Program-made: the position numbers and the translations under genes
The notes under the pieces: model-generated
What the model saw: the letters and a program-made list of their open reading frames with translations, nothing else
What the model was told of the DNA's origin: nothing
The model's database searches: none
NCBI RefSeq assembly: GCF_040801785.1
Contig: NZ_CP161805.1
Coordinates: 1,984,001 to 2,048,000 of the forward strand
Length of the DNA stretch: 64,000 nt
From: Sulfitobacter sp. LCG007
GTDB taxonomy: Bacteria > Pseudomonadota > Alphaproteobacteria > Rhodobacterales > Rhodobacteraceae
Reading direction: 5' to 3'
Part shown: piece after piece, positions 43,145-54,477 of the stretch
Numbering within the stretch: position 1 is the stretch's first letter
How the letters are laid out: each line of letters starts with the position of its first letter

Positions 43145-44113
43145 TCAGCGGCCCTGCCAGAGCGGATGCGGCACGTCGTCCTTGCGGCGCAGGAAATAGA
43201 GCCGGAATATCTGCGCGTATGACCCGTAGACGTATCCGTGGTTGCGCGCGAGGTAGCGGCTGCGGTTCTCCCGGTAGAGTTCGGGCAACCGATACCACGG
43301 CACGCGCGGGTGCATGTGGTGGACCACGTGCAGATTGTTGTTCAGGAAGAGGAAGGCCAGCGGCCCGCGATCCTCGATCACGACGGTACGCCCGCTGGCG
43401 CGCTCATGCGCCTGATGCTCGAGAAAGGTACGGATCCGAAGGACCGCCAGGGCCATATAGCAGGCGACAAGATAGGCCCATATGGGCATGGGGGCCTGCC
43501 AGACCAGCACCAGCACCAGCGCGGCGCCGGGCAGATGCGCCAGCCAGCCGAGCAGCGCCTGACCGTCACCGGCACAGATCGCCCGACAGTCTGCGCGCAG
43601 GAAGGCGGCCTGCCCCACCAGAGGCCCGACGACCAGCCGCCCGAGCAGCGTGTTGTTGAACTTCAGCAGCCCCCGGCGCCATCGGGGGAGCGAACCCCAC
43701 ACCACCGGGTCGAGATAGTTGCTTTCGGGGTCGTCATAGGGGTCCGTCAGGCGCGAATCCTGATGATGCGCCAGATGCAGATCGCGAAAACGGAGGTAGG
43801 GAACCATGAGCCCGGGCTGGATGTGCACCAGCGCCTCGCTGGCCCGGCGCGAGGGCAGCGGATGGCCATGCAGCACCTCATGGGTCAGCGATGAATGCAG
43901 GACGAGCGCCAACGCGGTGACCCCTACCGCCAGGGGCAGCCAGAGGCCGGACAGGACCGTCACGCCAAGTAAGAGCACAGCGACGGTCGCAACGAAAAGC
44001 GCGAGCGTCGGCCATTCGCACGTTCCGGGTCGTGCCGCAGGCAGCCGCGCGGAGGTGAAACGTCCCGGCAGGACCGCCTCTCTACCTCCGGTAGTGTTTT
44101 GAATCGTTTGCAC
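43145..44113 (-). CDS. fatty acid desaturase family protein
   Basis: 322-residue membrane di-iron enzyme with histidine boxes HEVLHGH, HLAHH and HVVHHMHP, and a further acidic/histidine patch (FLEHQAHE). Two hydrophobic pairs surround the boxes. Unlike the MocD-like enzyme it has no ferredoxin neighbour, so it may act on lipids or carotenoids. It is divergent from an XRE-type regulator gene that may control it. Confidence 0.85.
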   Translation of the reverse strand: MQTIQNTTGGREAVLPGRFTSARLPAARPGTCEWPTLALFVATVAVLLLGVTVLSGLWLPLAVGVTALALVLHSSLTHEVLHGHPLPSRRASEALVHIQPGLMVPYLRFRDLHLAHHQDSRLTDPYDDPESNYLDPVVWGSLPRWRRGLLKFNNTLLGRLVVGPLVGQAAFLRADCRAICAGDGQALLGWLAHLPGAALVLVLVWQAPMPIWAYLVACYMALAVLRIRTFLEHQAHERASGRTVVIEDRGPLAFLFLNNNLHVVHHMHPRVPWYRLPELYRENRSRYLARNHGYVYGSYAQIFRLYFLRRKDDVPHPLWQGR

Positions 44114-44219
44114 TTATCTGCCCGTGTAACGCTTTTGTGATAGGATACTGCAGCGCAGCGGGTCAGCATATTACAATAAGAATTAACAAAACCCCTCACA
44201 TGGTGATAAAAATCTGCGG
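44114..44219. promoter_or_regulatory. divergent AT-rich promoter region, desaturase and XRE genes
   Basis: This gap is clearly more AT-rich than its surroundings and contains the related words TTGTGATAGG and TGGTGATAAA about 60 bases apart. It must hold promoters in both directions. No exact operator was defined. Confidence 0.35.
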
Positions 44220-45080
44220 ATGAGTACAAATCTAACTAAAATGGAGCGTGCCCGGCAGTTCCGGCAGCGCCTCTCCGCGGCCATGGAGGAGGCCGGAACG
44301 AACCGCAGCGCGCTTTCCCGTGCGATCGGCGCCGACCGTTCCACCCTCAGCCAGGTTCTCAGCGGCGAGGCAGACCGCCTGCCCGGCGCGCATGTGGTGG
44401 GGGCCTGCGCAAGCGCGCTCGGGGTGTCGTCGGACTGGCTTCTGGGGCTTTCGGACCGGCGCGAGAATGCCGCCGCGCTGCTTTCCGCCAGCCTTGCTCT
44501 CAGCGAGGCGCCCCGCGCCGAGATCGACCAGCGCATCGTCGAATGGCACCGCGAGGCGGCCGGCTACAAGATCCGCCATGTCCCGGCGAGCCTGCCCGAC
44601 ATGTTGAAGACCCGAGGTGTGCTGGAGTGGGAGTACGGGCCGCATCTGGGCCGGACGGCGACGCAGGCCATCAACGCCTCTCACGACAGGCTGGACTGGA
44701 TGCGCCAGGCCCAGTCGGACTACGAGATCGCCTTTCCGCTGTTCGAGATCGAAAGCTTCGCCTGCGGCACCGGATATTACGAGGGGCTGCCCGCCCGGGA
44801 CCGGCTGGAACAGCTCGATCATCTGCTCGCGCTTGCCCGCGACCTCTATCCGCGCCTGCGCATCTACCTCTTCGACGCCCGGCGCCTCTATTCGACGCCG
44901 ATCACGATTTTCGGCCCGCTGCTTGCCGTGTTCTATACGGGGGGCCATTTCATGGCCTTTCGCGACCGCGAGCGGATCGAGCTTTTCAGCGCCGATTTCG
45001 ACAAGCTCGTGCGGGAGGCGGCGGTGGGCGCGCGCGACCTGCCCCCGCATCTCGAGGCGCTGCGCCCGAAAATCCGCTGA
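44220..45080 (+). CDS. XRE-type helix-turn-helix regulator with unknown C-terminal domain
   Basis: 286-residue protein. The N-terminal DNA-binding part reads NRSALSRAIGADRSTLSQVL followed by LSGEADRLPG, a Cro/CI-type fold. The C-terminal 200 residues have no motif I know. They include WEYGPHLGRTATQAINASHD and PLLAVFYTGGHFMAF. It is divergent from the desaturase gene across an AT-rich 106-base gap, so it may regulate that gene and itself. A second ATG at 44241 is possible. Confidence 0.8.
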   Translation: MSTNLTKMERARQFRQRLSAAMEEAGTNRSALSRAIGADRSTLSQVLSGEADRLPGAHVVGACASALGVSSDWLLGLSDRRENAAALLSASLALSEAPRAEIDQRIVEWHREAAGYKIRHVPASLPDMLKTRGVLEWEYGPHLGRTATQAINASHDRLDWMRQAQSDYEIAFPLFEIESFACGTGYYEGLPARDRLEQLDHLLALARDLYPRLRIYLFDARRLYSTPITIFGPLLAVFYTGGHFMAFRDRERIELFSADFDKLVREAAVGARDLPPHLEALRPKIR

Positions 45081-45215
45081 GTTCGGGAGCGATGCCGCGG
45101 TTCTGCCCCAGCCTCCGGCCATTCCAGCAGGGAAAGCACATATTCCGATCGCGCTTCCGTGCCGCCGCTTGCCGCCCGCACACCCCTCGCCTATCAAGGC
45201 AGAAAAGGGCGGTAC

Positions 45216-46001
45216 ATGCGCATTCTCATCACCAACGACGACGGCATCAACGCGCCGGGGCTGAAAATCCTTGACGCCATCGCCAGGGATCTGGCCGGCG
45301 AAAGCGGAGAGGTCTGGACCGTCGCCCCCGCCTTCGAGCAGTCCGGGGTGGGGCATTGCATCAGCTATACGCATCCCATGATGATCGTCGAGATGGGCGA
45401 ACGCCGCTTCGCGGCCGAGGGCTCGCCGGCGGATTGCGTTCTGGCGGGCCTGCACGAGATCATGGCAGAGGACCCTCCCGATCTGGTCCTCTCGGGCGTC
45501 AACCGGGGCAACAACTCTGCCGAGAACGCGCTTTACTCCGGTACGATCGGCGGCGCCATGGAAGCGGCGCTGCAGGGCATTCCGGCGATCGCACTCTCGC
45601 AATTCATGGGCCCCGCGACCACGGCGCTCGACAATCCGTTCGAGGCTGCGGCCGTCCACGGCGCCGAGACCGTCCGCAGGATCCTTCGCAGCGATCCGGA
45701 AGAGACGGCCGACTACCGGCTTTTCTACAACGTCAACTTTCCCCCCGTCGCCGCCGCCGCGGTCAAGGGCACGCGCCTTGCCGTCCAGGGGTTCCGGCGC
45801 GGCAGCCGTTTCTCGACCGAACCGCACCTGTCGCCTTCGGGGCGCCGCTTCCTCTGGATCAAGGGGGGCGACCAGCAGATCGCATCGGCGGCAGGCAGCG
45901 ACGCTGCGGTCAATCTCGACGGCTACATCTCCGTTACGCCGATGCGCGCGGATCTGACCGCGCACGATGTGATGGAGGAGCTTGCAGGCATCGCGACATG
46001 A
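45216..46001 (+). CDS. surE: 5'/3'-nucleotidase SurE
   Basis: 261-residue metal-dependent phosphatase acting on nucleoside monophosphates. The N-terminal metal site is [11 protein letters not shown], the next motif is [13 protein letters not shown], and the conserved [20 protein letters not shown] carries further ligands. The ATG at 45216 starts directly at the fold. It shares ATGA with pcm, the classical surE-pcm-nlpD order. Confidence 0.96.
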   Translation: MRILITNDDGINAPGLKILDAIARDLAGESGEVWTVAPAFEQSGVGHCISYTHPMMIVEMGERRFAAEGSPADCVLAGLHEIMAEDPPDLVLSGVNRGNNSAENALYSGTIGGAMEAALQGIPAIALSQFMGPATTALDNPFEAAAVHGAETVRRILRSDPEETADYRLFYNVNFPPVAAAAVKGTRLAVQGFRRGSRFSTEPHLSPSGRRFLWIKGGDQQIASAAGSDAAVNLDGYISVTPMRADLTAHDVMEELAGIAT

Positions 46002-46642
46002 GCAATGACGCGGAAATGAAGATGCAATTCCTCTACGCGCTGCGCTCGAAGGGCGTGACCGACCGCCGCGTGCTCTCGGCGATGGAGGCGATCGACCGCG
46101 GGCCCTTCATCCGCGGCATCTTCTCGGAGCGCGCCTACGAGGACATGCCCCTGCCGATCGCCTGCGGCCAGACCATTTCGCAGCCCTCAGTCGTAGGGCT
46201 CATGACGCAGGCGCTTCATGTCAGCCCGCGCGACAAGGTGCTCGAGGTGGGCACAGGGTCGGGATACCAGGCCGCGATCCTCAGCAAGCTCGCCCGCAGG
46301 GTCTATACCATCGACCGCCACCGGCGGCTGGTGCGCGAGGCATCGGATATCTTCGATCACCTCGGGCTCGCCAATATCACCGCGATCACCGGCGACGGCA
46401 GCTTCGGCCTGCCGGATCAGGCCCCCTTCGACCGCATCCTCGTGACCGCCGCCGCCGAGGATCCGCCCGGACCGCTGATGGAGCAGCTGAAGGTGGGGGG
46501 CACCATGGTCCTGCCCGTCGGCCAGTCGGACGCGGTGCAGCACCTGATCGTGGTGCGCAAGCACGAAACCGGCTTCGACTACGAAGAGCTGCGTCCCGTG
46601 CGATTCGTTCCATTGCTCGAAGGCTTGGGCAAGGACGGATAA
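45998..46642 (+). CDS. pcm: protein-L-isoaspartate O-methyltransferase
   Basis: 214-residue SAM-dependent repair enzyme that methylates isoaspartyl residues in damaged proteins. Motif I is [18 protein letters not shown], the upstream family motif is [13 protein letters not shown], and later parts include [12 protein letters not shown] and [12 protein letters not shown]. It overlaps surE by ATGA and is followed after 65 bases by the NlpD-like lipoprotein gene. Confidence 0.95.
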   Translation: MSNDAEMKMQFLYALRSKGVTDRRVLSAMEAIDRGPFIRGIFSERAYEDMPLPIACGQTISQPSVVGLMTQALHVSPRDKVLEVGTGSGYQAAILSKLARRVYTIDRHRRLVREASDIFDHLGLANITAITGDGSFGLPDQAPFDRILVTAAAEDPPGPLMEQLKVGGTMVLPVGQSDAVQHLIVVRKHETGFDYEELRPVRFVPLLEGLGKDG

Positions 46643-46707
46643 GCTGCTATGGTGCAGAGAATACCAAGCCGCGGACAAACACGCGGACGACAGACGAGGA
46701 ACAGCAG

Positions 46708-47892
46708 ATGACCGGGTTTTCCCTTCGACCCCGCCGCCTTGCACCCTTCGCAAGCGTTGCGCTGATCGCGCTCGCCGGCTGCAACCAGCCGCTCGACTAT
46801 GACCTGCGCGGCCTCGGCGGCGGGTTCTCGACCGCCCCCGCGGCGCAGGTCGCCGTAAGCAACAGGCCCGAGCCGGATTCACGGGGCGTGATTTCCTACC
46901 CGAACTATCAGGTGGCGGTCGCGAACCAGGGCGATACGGTCGAAACCATCGCCTCGCGCCTGGGCTTGTCGTCCGCTGAACTCGCGCGTTTCAACGGGGT
47001 CGCGCCCGATGCCCCCCTGCGCAGGGGCGAGGTCGTGGCGCTGCCCCAGCGCGTGACGCCCGCTGCAACCGGCGCGCCAGCCGGCGGCGTCGATATCGCA
47101 AGCGTGGCGGGCAATGCCATAAACCGCGCGCCCGCAACCGCGCCGGGCGTACAGACAGCCGCCCTGCCCGCCGCCGCCCCGGCCGCGTCACCGTCGTCGG
47201 AGCCCGCGCAACACCGTGTCGAACGGGGCGAGACCGCCTATTCGATCGCCCGGCTCTACAATGTTCCGGTGAAGTCGCTGGCGGAATGGAACGGGCTGGG
47301 TCCCGACCTCTCAGTGCGGGAAGGCCAGTTCCTGATGATCCCGGTCGCCCGCCAGAACCCGCCGGAATCCGCCCGGCAGGTCGCGGTCACGGCTCCCGGG
47401 ACCGGCTCGCCCACCCCGACGCCGCCCAGTGCGGCCAAGCCGCTGCCCCCGGCCGACGAAGCGCCCGTCAAGACCGCCGAACCGAAGCCCGCGGCACCGG
47501 CCAAGCCGGTGGCGGATGTCGGACAGCAGACAGCGAGCAGCAGCGCGCGCATGGCCTTCCCGGTCTCGGGGCAGATCATTCGCGAATATTCCAAGGGCAA
47601 GAACGACGGGATCGACATCCGCGGCAATGCGGGAGGGCCGGTCGGTGCCGCCGATGCCGGAACCATCGCCGCGATCACCGAAAGCGCCGACGGCGTCCCG
47701 ATCATCGTGGTCCGCCACGACGCAAACCTGTGGACCGTCTATGCCAATGTCGACTCCGTTTCGGTAAAGAAGGGCGATACCGTCTCGCGCGGGCAAAGCA
47801 TGGCCAAGCTGCGCAGCGGCAGCGACTCCTACGTCCATTTCGAGGTGCGCAAGGGTTTTGATTCGGTCGACCCGCTGCCCTATCTGCAATAG
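46708..47892 (+). CDS. nlpD: NlpD-like lipoprotein, two LysM domains and degenerate LytM domain
   Basis: 394-residue lipoprotein with lipobox LAGC near residue 24. Two LysM peptidoglycan-binding modules follow (about 70-112 and 170-212), then a Pro/Ala-rich linker and a C-terminal M23/LytM domain. The metal ligands are lost: NDGID in place of HxGID, YANV where catalytic LytM proteins have YxHL, and YVHFEVR instead of HxHFE. As in NlpD/EnvC, it is probably a non-catalytic activator of cell-wall amidases at division. Third gene of surE-pcm-nlpD. Confidence 0.92.
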   Translation: MTGFSLRPRRLAPFASVALIALAGCNQPLDYDLRGLGGGFSTAPAAQVAVSNRPEPDSRGVISYPNYQVAVANQGDTVETIASRLGLSSAELARFNGVAPDAPLRRGEVVALPQRVTPAATGAPAGGVDIASVAGNAINRAPATAPGVQTAALPAAAPAASPSSEPAQHRVERGETAYSIARLYNVPVKSLAEWNGLGPDLSVREGQFLMIPVARQNPPESARQVAVTAPGTGSPTPTPPSAAKPLPPADEAPVKTAEPKPAAPAKPVADVGQQTASSSARMAFPVSGQIIREYSKGKNDGIDIRGNAGGPVGAADAGTIAAITESADGVPIIVVRHDANLWTVYANVDSVSVKKGDTVSRGQSMAKLRSGSDSYVHFEVRKGFDSVDPLPYLQ

Positions 47893-48073
47893 GGGCTTGG
47901 CGGAGAATCTGGCCTCGACGACTGCGTGGCGCGCAGACCTGCGCCACCCTTTTCGCAACAGTTTGTGCTGAAACCTCCGGATTATGCCCGGCGGCCCAAT
48001 TCTGGCCGCAATGGCTGCGCAGACAGATACGCGCGCGGAATTTTCCGCGGGCGCATGTCAAGGAGCCACCCGC

Positions 48074-48197
48074 ATGAACCCGACGAGCCGCTTCCTGAAA
48101 TCGGTCATAGAATCAGCCGAAACGATCAGCTTTCCCCTACCCTGGGCCGGTGCGCGCCAGTCCGAAACCGACGTGCGCACCGAGCGCGCCGAAGCGG

Positions 48198-48208
<11 letters not shown>
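48074..48208 (+). CDS. small hypothetical protein
   Basis: 44-residue frame starting MNPTSRFLKSVIESAE, with AAGGAG eight bases before its ATG. It is mildly amphipathic and has no motif that I recognise. It converges on the Lrp gene and overlaps its 3' end by 11 bases. The strong ribosome site is the main reason to report it. It could be a chance frame. Confidence 0.45.
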
Positions 48209-49887
<1,679 letters not shown>

Positions 49888-50037
49888 CGATGGCGCGCCT
49901 GTACCGCCTCCCGCCGGGTGCGGGGGGCCGGATAAAGAGGTGCGTACGCTGCCTTAACCGGGCGCATAATCCCGACATGCTCTAACCGGGGGATCTGCCG
50001 GAACGCTGCATCCGGCATTCCACGGAGAGCGCAACGG

Positions 50038-51360
50038 ATGAAAGCTGAACCCGATCTGTCAAGAATCCCCGGCCCCCCGGCCCTGCCTCTGATCGGGCAC
50101 ACGCTCCAGATCATCCGCGATCCCTACGGGACCCAGTTCGAGTTCATCCGCCGCTATGGCGAGGTCTACAAGACCCATATGCTGGGCCGCTGGCGTGTGA
50201 ACCTCTGCGGGCCCGACGCGATGGAAATGGTGTTGATGGACCGCGATGGCATCTTCTCGAATGCCGGCGGCTGGGACGCGCTACAGCGGATCTACCCCGG
50301 CGGACTGCTGCTGCAGGATGCGGACGCCCACCGGCAAAGCCGGCGCATTCTGACCGCGGCCTTCCGGGCGAACGCCCTCAGGGACTACCGCGTTCAGATG
50401 GGCGCGACCATCGGCCGGCTGCTCACGGAGTGGCCGGTCGGAAGGCCCTTCCGCTTCTACGATGCGGCAAAGGACCTGACATTGCGCATGGGCGGAGCCA
50501 TCTTCATGGGGCTGCCTCTCGACGGTGCGCTGGCCCAACGGCTCAACCGCGCGATCCGCGACGAGATCCGGGCCACTGTCACCCCCATCCGCGCGCCCCT
50601 GCCCTTCACGCCGATGTGGCGGGGCATGCTCGGCCGGCATTTCCTGCGCGAAACCTTCCGCACACTCATCGACGAGCGCCGCCGGAGCGGGGGCGCCGAT
50701 TTCTTCTCGCAGATGTGCCTCGCGAAAGACGACGACGGGCAGTGCTGGAGCGAAGAGGAGTTGCTGGACCAGTTCAACCTGCTGATCATGGCCGCGCACG
50801 ACACCACGGCGACCACGCTGACGGCGATGGTCTGGGCGCTTGCCGCGCATCCGGAATGGCAGGAACGTGTGGCCGACGAGGTCCGGGGCCGCGACCCGGC
50901 CCGGTCCGATGAGGATCTCGCGGCGATGACCGACACCGGCAAGGTTTTCCGCGAGGCGCTGCGCCTTGTCGCGCCCGTGCCGTTCATCCCGCGACTTGCG
51001 ACAGCCGATTTCGAGTGGCGGGGCCATCTGATACCCGCAGGCACCTCCGTCACCGTCAATCCCGGCGTCACGATGCTGTCCGCGTCGCTCTACACCGAAC
51101 CGCACCGTTTCGATCCCGACCGCTTCTCGCCGGAACGGGCCGAGGATCGCCGCCACCGCTTTGCCTGGGCTCCCTTCGGTGGCGGGGCGCACAAATGCAT
51201 CGGAATGCATTTCGCCGAAACCCAGGTGAAGATCTTCATCGCGGCGCTGCTGAGCGACTTCCGGACGACGCTTTCGGGGAATCGCCCCCCCGACTGGCAG
51301 CGCATGCCCATCCCGCGCCCGCGCTGCGGATTGCCGGTGAGCCTGATCGCGCGGCAGTGA
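50038..51360 (+). CDS. cytochrome P450
   Basis: 440-residue soluble P450 monooxygenase. The proline-rich start is IPGPPALPLIGH, the I-helix oxygen-binding motif AAHDTTATT, the ExxR motif EALR, and the heme-binding loop FGGGAHKCIG with the Cys ligand near residue 387. There is no membrane anchor. It resembles the CYP120/CYP26-like group more than camphor-type P450s. It stands alone between trxB and sat-cysC, with no ferredoxin or reductase gene nearby. The substrate is unknown, possibly a retinoid- or terpene-like compound. Confidence 0.92.
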   Translation: MKAEPDLSRIPGPPALPLIGHTLQIIRDPYGTQFEFIRRYGEVYKTHMLGRWRVNLCGPDAMEMVLMDRDGIFSNAGGWDALQRIYPGGLLLQDADAHRQSRRILTAAFRANALRDYRVQMGATIGRLLTEWPVGRPFRFYDAAKDLTLRMGGAIFMGLPLDGALAQRLNRAIRDEIRATVTPIRAPLPFTPMWRGMLGRHFLRETFRTLIDERRRSGGADFFSQMCLAKDDDGQCWSEEELLDQFNLLIMAAHDTTATTLTAMVWALAAHPEWQERVADEVRGRDPARSDEDLAAMTDTGKVFREALRLVAPVPFIPRLATADFEWRGHLIPAGTSVTVNPGVTMLSASLYTEPHRFDPDRFSPERAEDRRHRFAWAPFGGGAHKCIGMHFAETQVKIFIAALLSDFRTTLSGNRPPDWQRMPIPRPRCGLPVSLIARQ

Positions 51361-51519
51361 CCCGCACCATTGCGGCGGTTTCCGCCGAACTGTCGCGAGT
51401 TTGCGGATAATCTCACAAAGCGGCTTGAATCTCGCAAAGCCGAAACGCTATAGGCCCCAACGTAAGGCGTCGCTTGGGGAGGCGCGCCCGTTGGTTTTGA
51501 CTGGAAGCGAGATATTTTA

Positions 51520-53238
51520 ATGAACACCCCGAACCTGGCTCCTATTCCCGAGCTCTATGTCAGCTACGAGTCCGCACAGAAACTGAAGGCAGAAGCAGGC
51601 AACCTGACCAGCTGGGATCTAAGCCCCCGGCAGATCTGCGACCTGGAACTGCTTATGAACGGCGGCTTCAACCCGCTGAAGGGTTTCCTTTCCGAGGCGG
51701 ACTACGATGGCGTGGTCAAGGACATGCGTCTTGCCGACGGAACGCTCTGGCCGATTCCGATCACGCTCGACGTGCCCGAGGCCTTCGCCGAGAAACTCGA
51801 ACTCGGCCAGGACATCGCCCTGCGCGATCAGGAAGGCGTCATCCTCGCAACCATGACCGTCACCGACCGCTGGGAGCCGAACAAGGCGCTCGAGGCCGAG
51901 AAGGTGTTCGGGGCGGACGACGATGCGCATCCGGCCGTGAACTACCTGCACAACCATGCCGGCAAGATCTATCTCGGCGGCCCGGTCACGGGCATCCAGC
52001 AGCCGGTGCATTACGACTTCCGCGCCCGCCGCGACACGCCCAACGAGCTGCGCGCGTATTTCCGCAAGCTGGGCTGGCGCCGCGTCGTCGCCTTCCAGAC
52101 CCGCAACCCGCTGCACCGCGCGCATCAGGAACTGACCTTCCGCGCTGCGCGCGAGGCGCAGGCCAACCTGCTGATCCACCCGGTCGTCGGCATGACCAAG
52201 CCCGGCGACGTGGACCACTTCACCCGCGTGCGCTGCTACGAGGCGGTTCTCGACAAATACCCGTCGTCGACCACCACCATGTCGCTGCTCAACCTCGCCA
52301 TGCGCATGGCGGGCCCGCGCGAGGCGGTCTGGCACGGTCTGATCCGGCGCAACCACGGCTGCACGCACATGATCGTCGGCCGCGATCACGCCGGGCCGGG
52401 CAAGAACTCGGCGGGCGAGGATTTCTACGGCCCCTATGATGCCCAGGAGCTGTTCCGCAAGCATCAGGACGAGATCGGCATCGAGATGGTCGACTTCAAG
52501 CACATGGTCTATGTGCAGGAGCGCGCCCAGTACGAACCCGCGGACGAGATCGAGGACAAGGACAAGGTCACGATCCTCAACATCTCGGGCACCGAACTGC
52601 GCCGCCGCCTCGCCGAAGGGCTCGAGATCCCCGAATGGTTCTCGTTCCCCGAGGTGGTCGAAGAACTGCGCAAGACGCGTCCCGCGCGCTCGAAGCAGGG
52701 CTTCACCGTCTTCTTCACCGGCTTCTCCGGGTCGGGCAAGTCGACCGTCGCCAACGCGCTCATGGTCAAGCTGATGGAGATGGGCGGCCGGCCTGTGACG
52801 CTGCTGGACGGCGACATCGTGCGCAAGAACCTTTCGTCGGAGCTTGGCTTCTCTAAGGAACACCGCGATCTCAACATCCGCCGGATCGGCTATGTGGCCT
52901 CCGAGATCACCAAGAACGGCGGTATCGCGATCTGCGCGCCCATCGCGCCCTACGCGACAACCCGCCGTGCCGTGCGCGAGGACATCGAGGCTTTCGGTGC
53001 CTTCGTCGAAGTGCATGTGGCGACGTCGATCGAGGAATGCGAACGGCGGGACCGCAAGGGGCTCTACAAGCTCGCGCGGGAAGGCAAGATCAAGGAGTTC
53101 ACCGGAATCTCGGACCCCTATGACGTGCCGCAGAATCCCGAGCTGCGCCTCGACACCGAAAATGTGGATGTGGACAACTGCGCCCATCAGGTGGTGCTGA
53201 AGCTCGAGAGCATGGGCCTGATCTCGGGCAACGTCTAA
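51520..53238 (+). CDS. sat-cysC: bifunctional sulfate adenylyltransferase/adenylylsulfate kinase
   Basis: 572-residue fusion. Residues about 1-390 are ATP sulfurylase, with QTRNPLHRAHQEL and GRDHAGPG as ATP-binding motifs. From about 395 an APS kinase with P-loop GFSGSGKST (about 401-409) and DGDIVRKNLSSELGFS follows. It turns sulfate into PAPS in two steps. Such fusions of the archaeal/eukaryotic-type sulfurylase are widespread in Rhodobacterales. A strong terminator follows. Confidence 0.95.
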   Translation: MNTPNLAPIPELYVSYESAQKLKAEAGNLTSWDLSPRQICDLELLMNGGFNPLKGFLSEADYDGVVKDMRLADGTLWPIPITLDVPEAFAEKLELGQDIALRDQEGVILATMTVTDRWEPNKALEAEKVFGADDDAHPAVNYLHNHAGKIYLGGPVTGIQQPVHYDFRARRDTPNELRAYFRKLGWRRVVAFQTRNPLHRAHQELTFRAAREAQANLLIHPVVGMTKPGDVDHFTRVRCYEAVLDKYPSSTTTMSLLNLAMRMAGPREAVWHGLIRRNHGCTHMIVGRDHAGPGKNSAGEDFYGPYDAQELFRKHQDEIGIEMVDFKHMVYVQERAQYEPADEIEDKDKVTILNISGTELRRRLAEGLEIPEWFSFPEVVEELRKTRPARSKQGFTVFFTGFSGSGKSTVANALMVKLMEMGGRPVTLLDGDIVRKNLSSELGFSKEHRDLNIRRIGYVASEITKNGGIAICAPIAPYATTRRAVREDIEAFGAFVEVHVATSIEECERRDRKGLYKLAREGKIKEFTGISDPYDVPQNPELRLDTENVDVDNCAHQVVLKLESMGLISGNV

Positions 53239-53260
53239 GCCATCGCCAACCTTCCCGAAA

Positions 53261-53292
53261 GGACCGCCGCGGCTTGCCCGGCGGTCCTTTTT
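53261..53292 (+). terminator. rho-independent terminator of sat-cysC
   Basis: A nine-base stem (GGACCGCCG with CGGCGGTCC) and nine-base loop is followed at once by TTTTT, 22 bases after the stop. It cleanly separates this gene from the convergent PhzF-like gene. Confidence 0.9.
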
Positions 53293-53304
53293 CATTGCGC
53301 TTCC

Positions 53305-54183
53305 TCAGTTTGGCAGCCGTACCGTGCCGGACATCAGCACGTAACCCTCGCCCGCCACCTCGACGCCTTCTATCGCGTCGCGGGGGCCGAGCACGCGAAC
53401 CTCTGCCCTGCCCGGCCTGCCCATGCCATGCCCCTGCTCGGCCACGAAGGCGGGCCGCGCGATCAGGCCACGCGCCCACAGATACGACGCCATCGCGCCC
53501 GTGGCCGATCCGGTGAAGGGATCCTCCGGCGGGCTGGGGGGTGCCAGCAGCAAACGCGAGAACGTATCGCCCGCACCGGTGGCCCCTTCGAGGCAGACCC
53601 AGAAGGGCTCCATCGTGTCGGTGCGGTCCTGACCGAGATGCGCGGAGAGATCTTCCATGGCCTTCGGGTCGAAGCGCAAGCGCGTCAGACAGGCGCGGTC
53701 GCGCAGCACGGTGATGCAGAAGGGCAGTCCGGTCGAGACGATCTGCGGTGGCGCGATGATGTCCCCGGGCGCGATCCCTCCCACCGGCGCGACGATCTCT
53801 GCGGGAACCTCTGCGCCGAACGCGGGCGCGATCTGGCGCATGCTCACTCGGTTGCCGCTGACTGTGACCGGCACGAGCCCTGCTCCGGTCTCAAGCACCA
53901 GTGGGCCATCCCCGATCAGGCCGCGACGGCGCATCGCCGCCACCGTCGCGATGGTCGGATGACCCGCGAATGGAATCTCGCGCGACGCCAGGAAGTAGCG
54001 CACCCTGATATCGGCCTTCCCGGACGGTCCGGTGAAGGTGCATTCGACCAGAGAGGTCTCGCGCACATAGGCGGTGCAGGTCGCGTCCGCCAGGCCTGCC
54101 CCGCCATGCACGACGGCGCAGCCGTTGCCGCCAAAAGGCACCGCGGTGAACGCATCGACCCAGTCGAAATCGAAATCCATCAT
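53305..54183 (-). CDS. PhzF family isomerase-like protein
   Basis: 292-residue protein of the PhzF/diaminopimelate-epimerase-like fold. Typical parts are FDWVDAFTAVPFGGNGCAVV at the start, IPFAGHPTIATVAAM, and the late DPFTGSATGAMASYL. Paired ATGs stand at 54183 and 54180. Family members are isomerases or of unknown function. A hairpin upstream separates it from the hsp20 operon. Confidence 0.9.
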   Translation of the reverse strand: MMDFDFDWVDAFTAVPFGGNGCAVVHGGAGLADATCTAYVRETSLVECTFTGPSGKADIRVRYFLASREIPFAGHPTIATVAAMRRRGLIGDGPLVLETGAGLVPVTVSGNRVSMRQIAPAFGAEVPAEIVAPVGGIAPGDIIAPPQIVSTGLPFCITVLRDRACLTRLRFDPKAMEDLSAHLGQDRTDTMEPFWVCLEGATGAGDTFSRLLLAPPSPPEDPFTGSATGAMASYLWARGLIARPAFVAEQGHGMGRPGRAEVRVLGPRDAIEGVEVAGEGYVLMSGTVRLPN

Positions 54184-54197
54184 GCCCTCAATGCAAG

Positions 54198-54222
54198 AAG
54201 GGCCGCGGATTGCGCGGCCCTT
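54198..54222 (-). terminator. hairpin after hsp20-DUF1150, possible terminator
   Basis: A perfect ten-base stem (AAGGGCCGCG with CGCGGCCCTT, five-base loop) lies 26 bases downstream of the DUF1150 stop in the leftward direction. No clear T tract follows, so it may stabilise the message rather than end it. Confidence 0.5.
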
Positions 54223-54247
54223 GTCATTTCTGCCGTGTCCCGGTGCC

Positions 54248-54472
54248 TCAATGCACAGCGACCGGCGCGTAATCGTGATCGCGCGCAAGGCGGAAGGCCA
54301 TCCGCCGGTCGGCGACCAGCGCGAGCTGCTGACCGTCGGCGTCGTGAACCGCAAAGAGCTTGTCGAGATCGCCGACCTGCTCGCGCACCTCCTCGGGAAG
54401 CGCATCCACCGCCACGGTCTTCACATAGACGATCCGGTTGTCTTCCGGCCCGAGTTCCACTGTCTCCTGCAT
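54248..54472 (-). CDS. DUF1150 family protein
   Basis: 74-residue protein found mainly in Alphaproteobacteria, often beside a small heat-shock gene as here. Recognisable parts are RIVYVKTVAVDALPEEV, LFAVHDADGQQLALV and DRRMAFRLARDHDYAPV-type end. It starts five bases after the Hsp20 stop, so the two are cotranscribed and presumably heat-inducible. Function is unknown. Confidence 0.9.
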   Translation of the reverse strand: MQETVELGPEDNRIVYVKTVAVDALPEEVREQVGDLDKLFAVHDADGQQLALVADRRMAFRLARDHDYAPVAVH

Positions 54473-54477
54473 GATCG

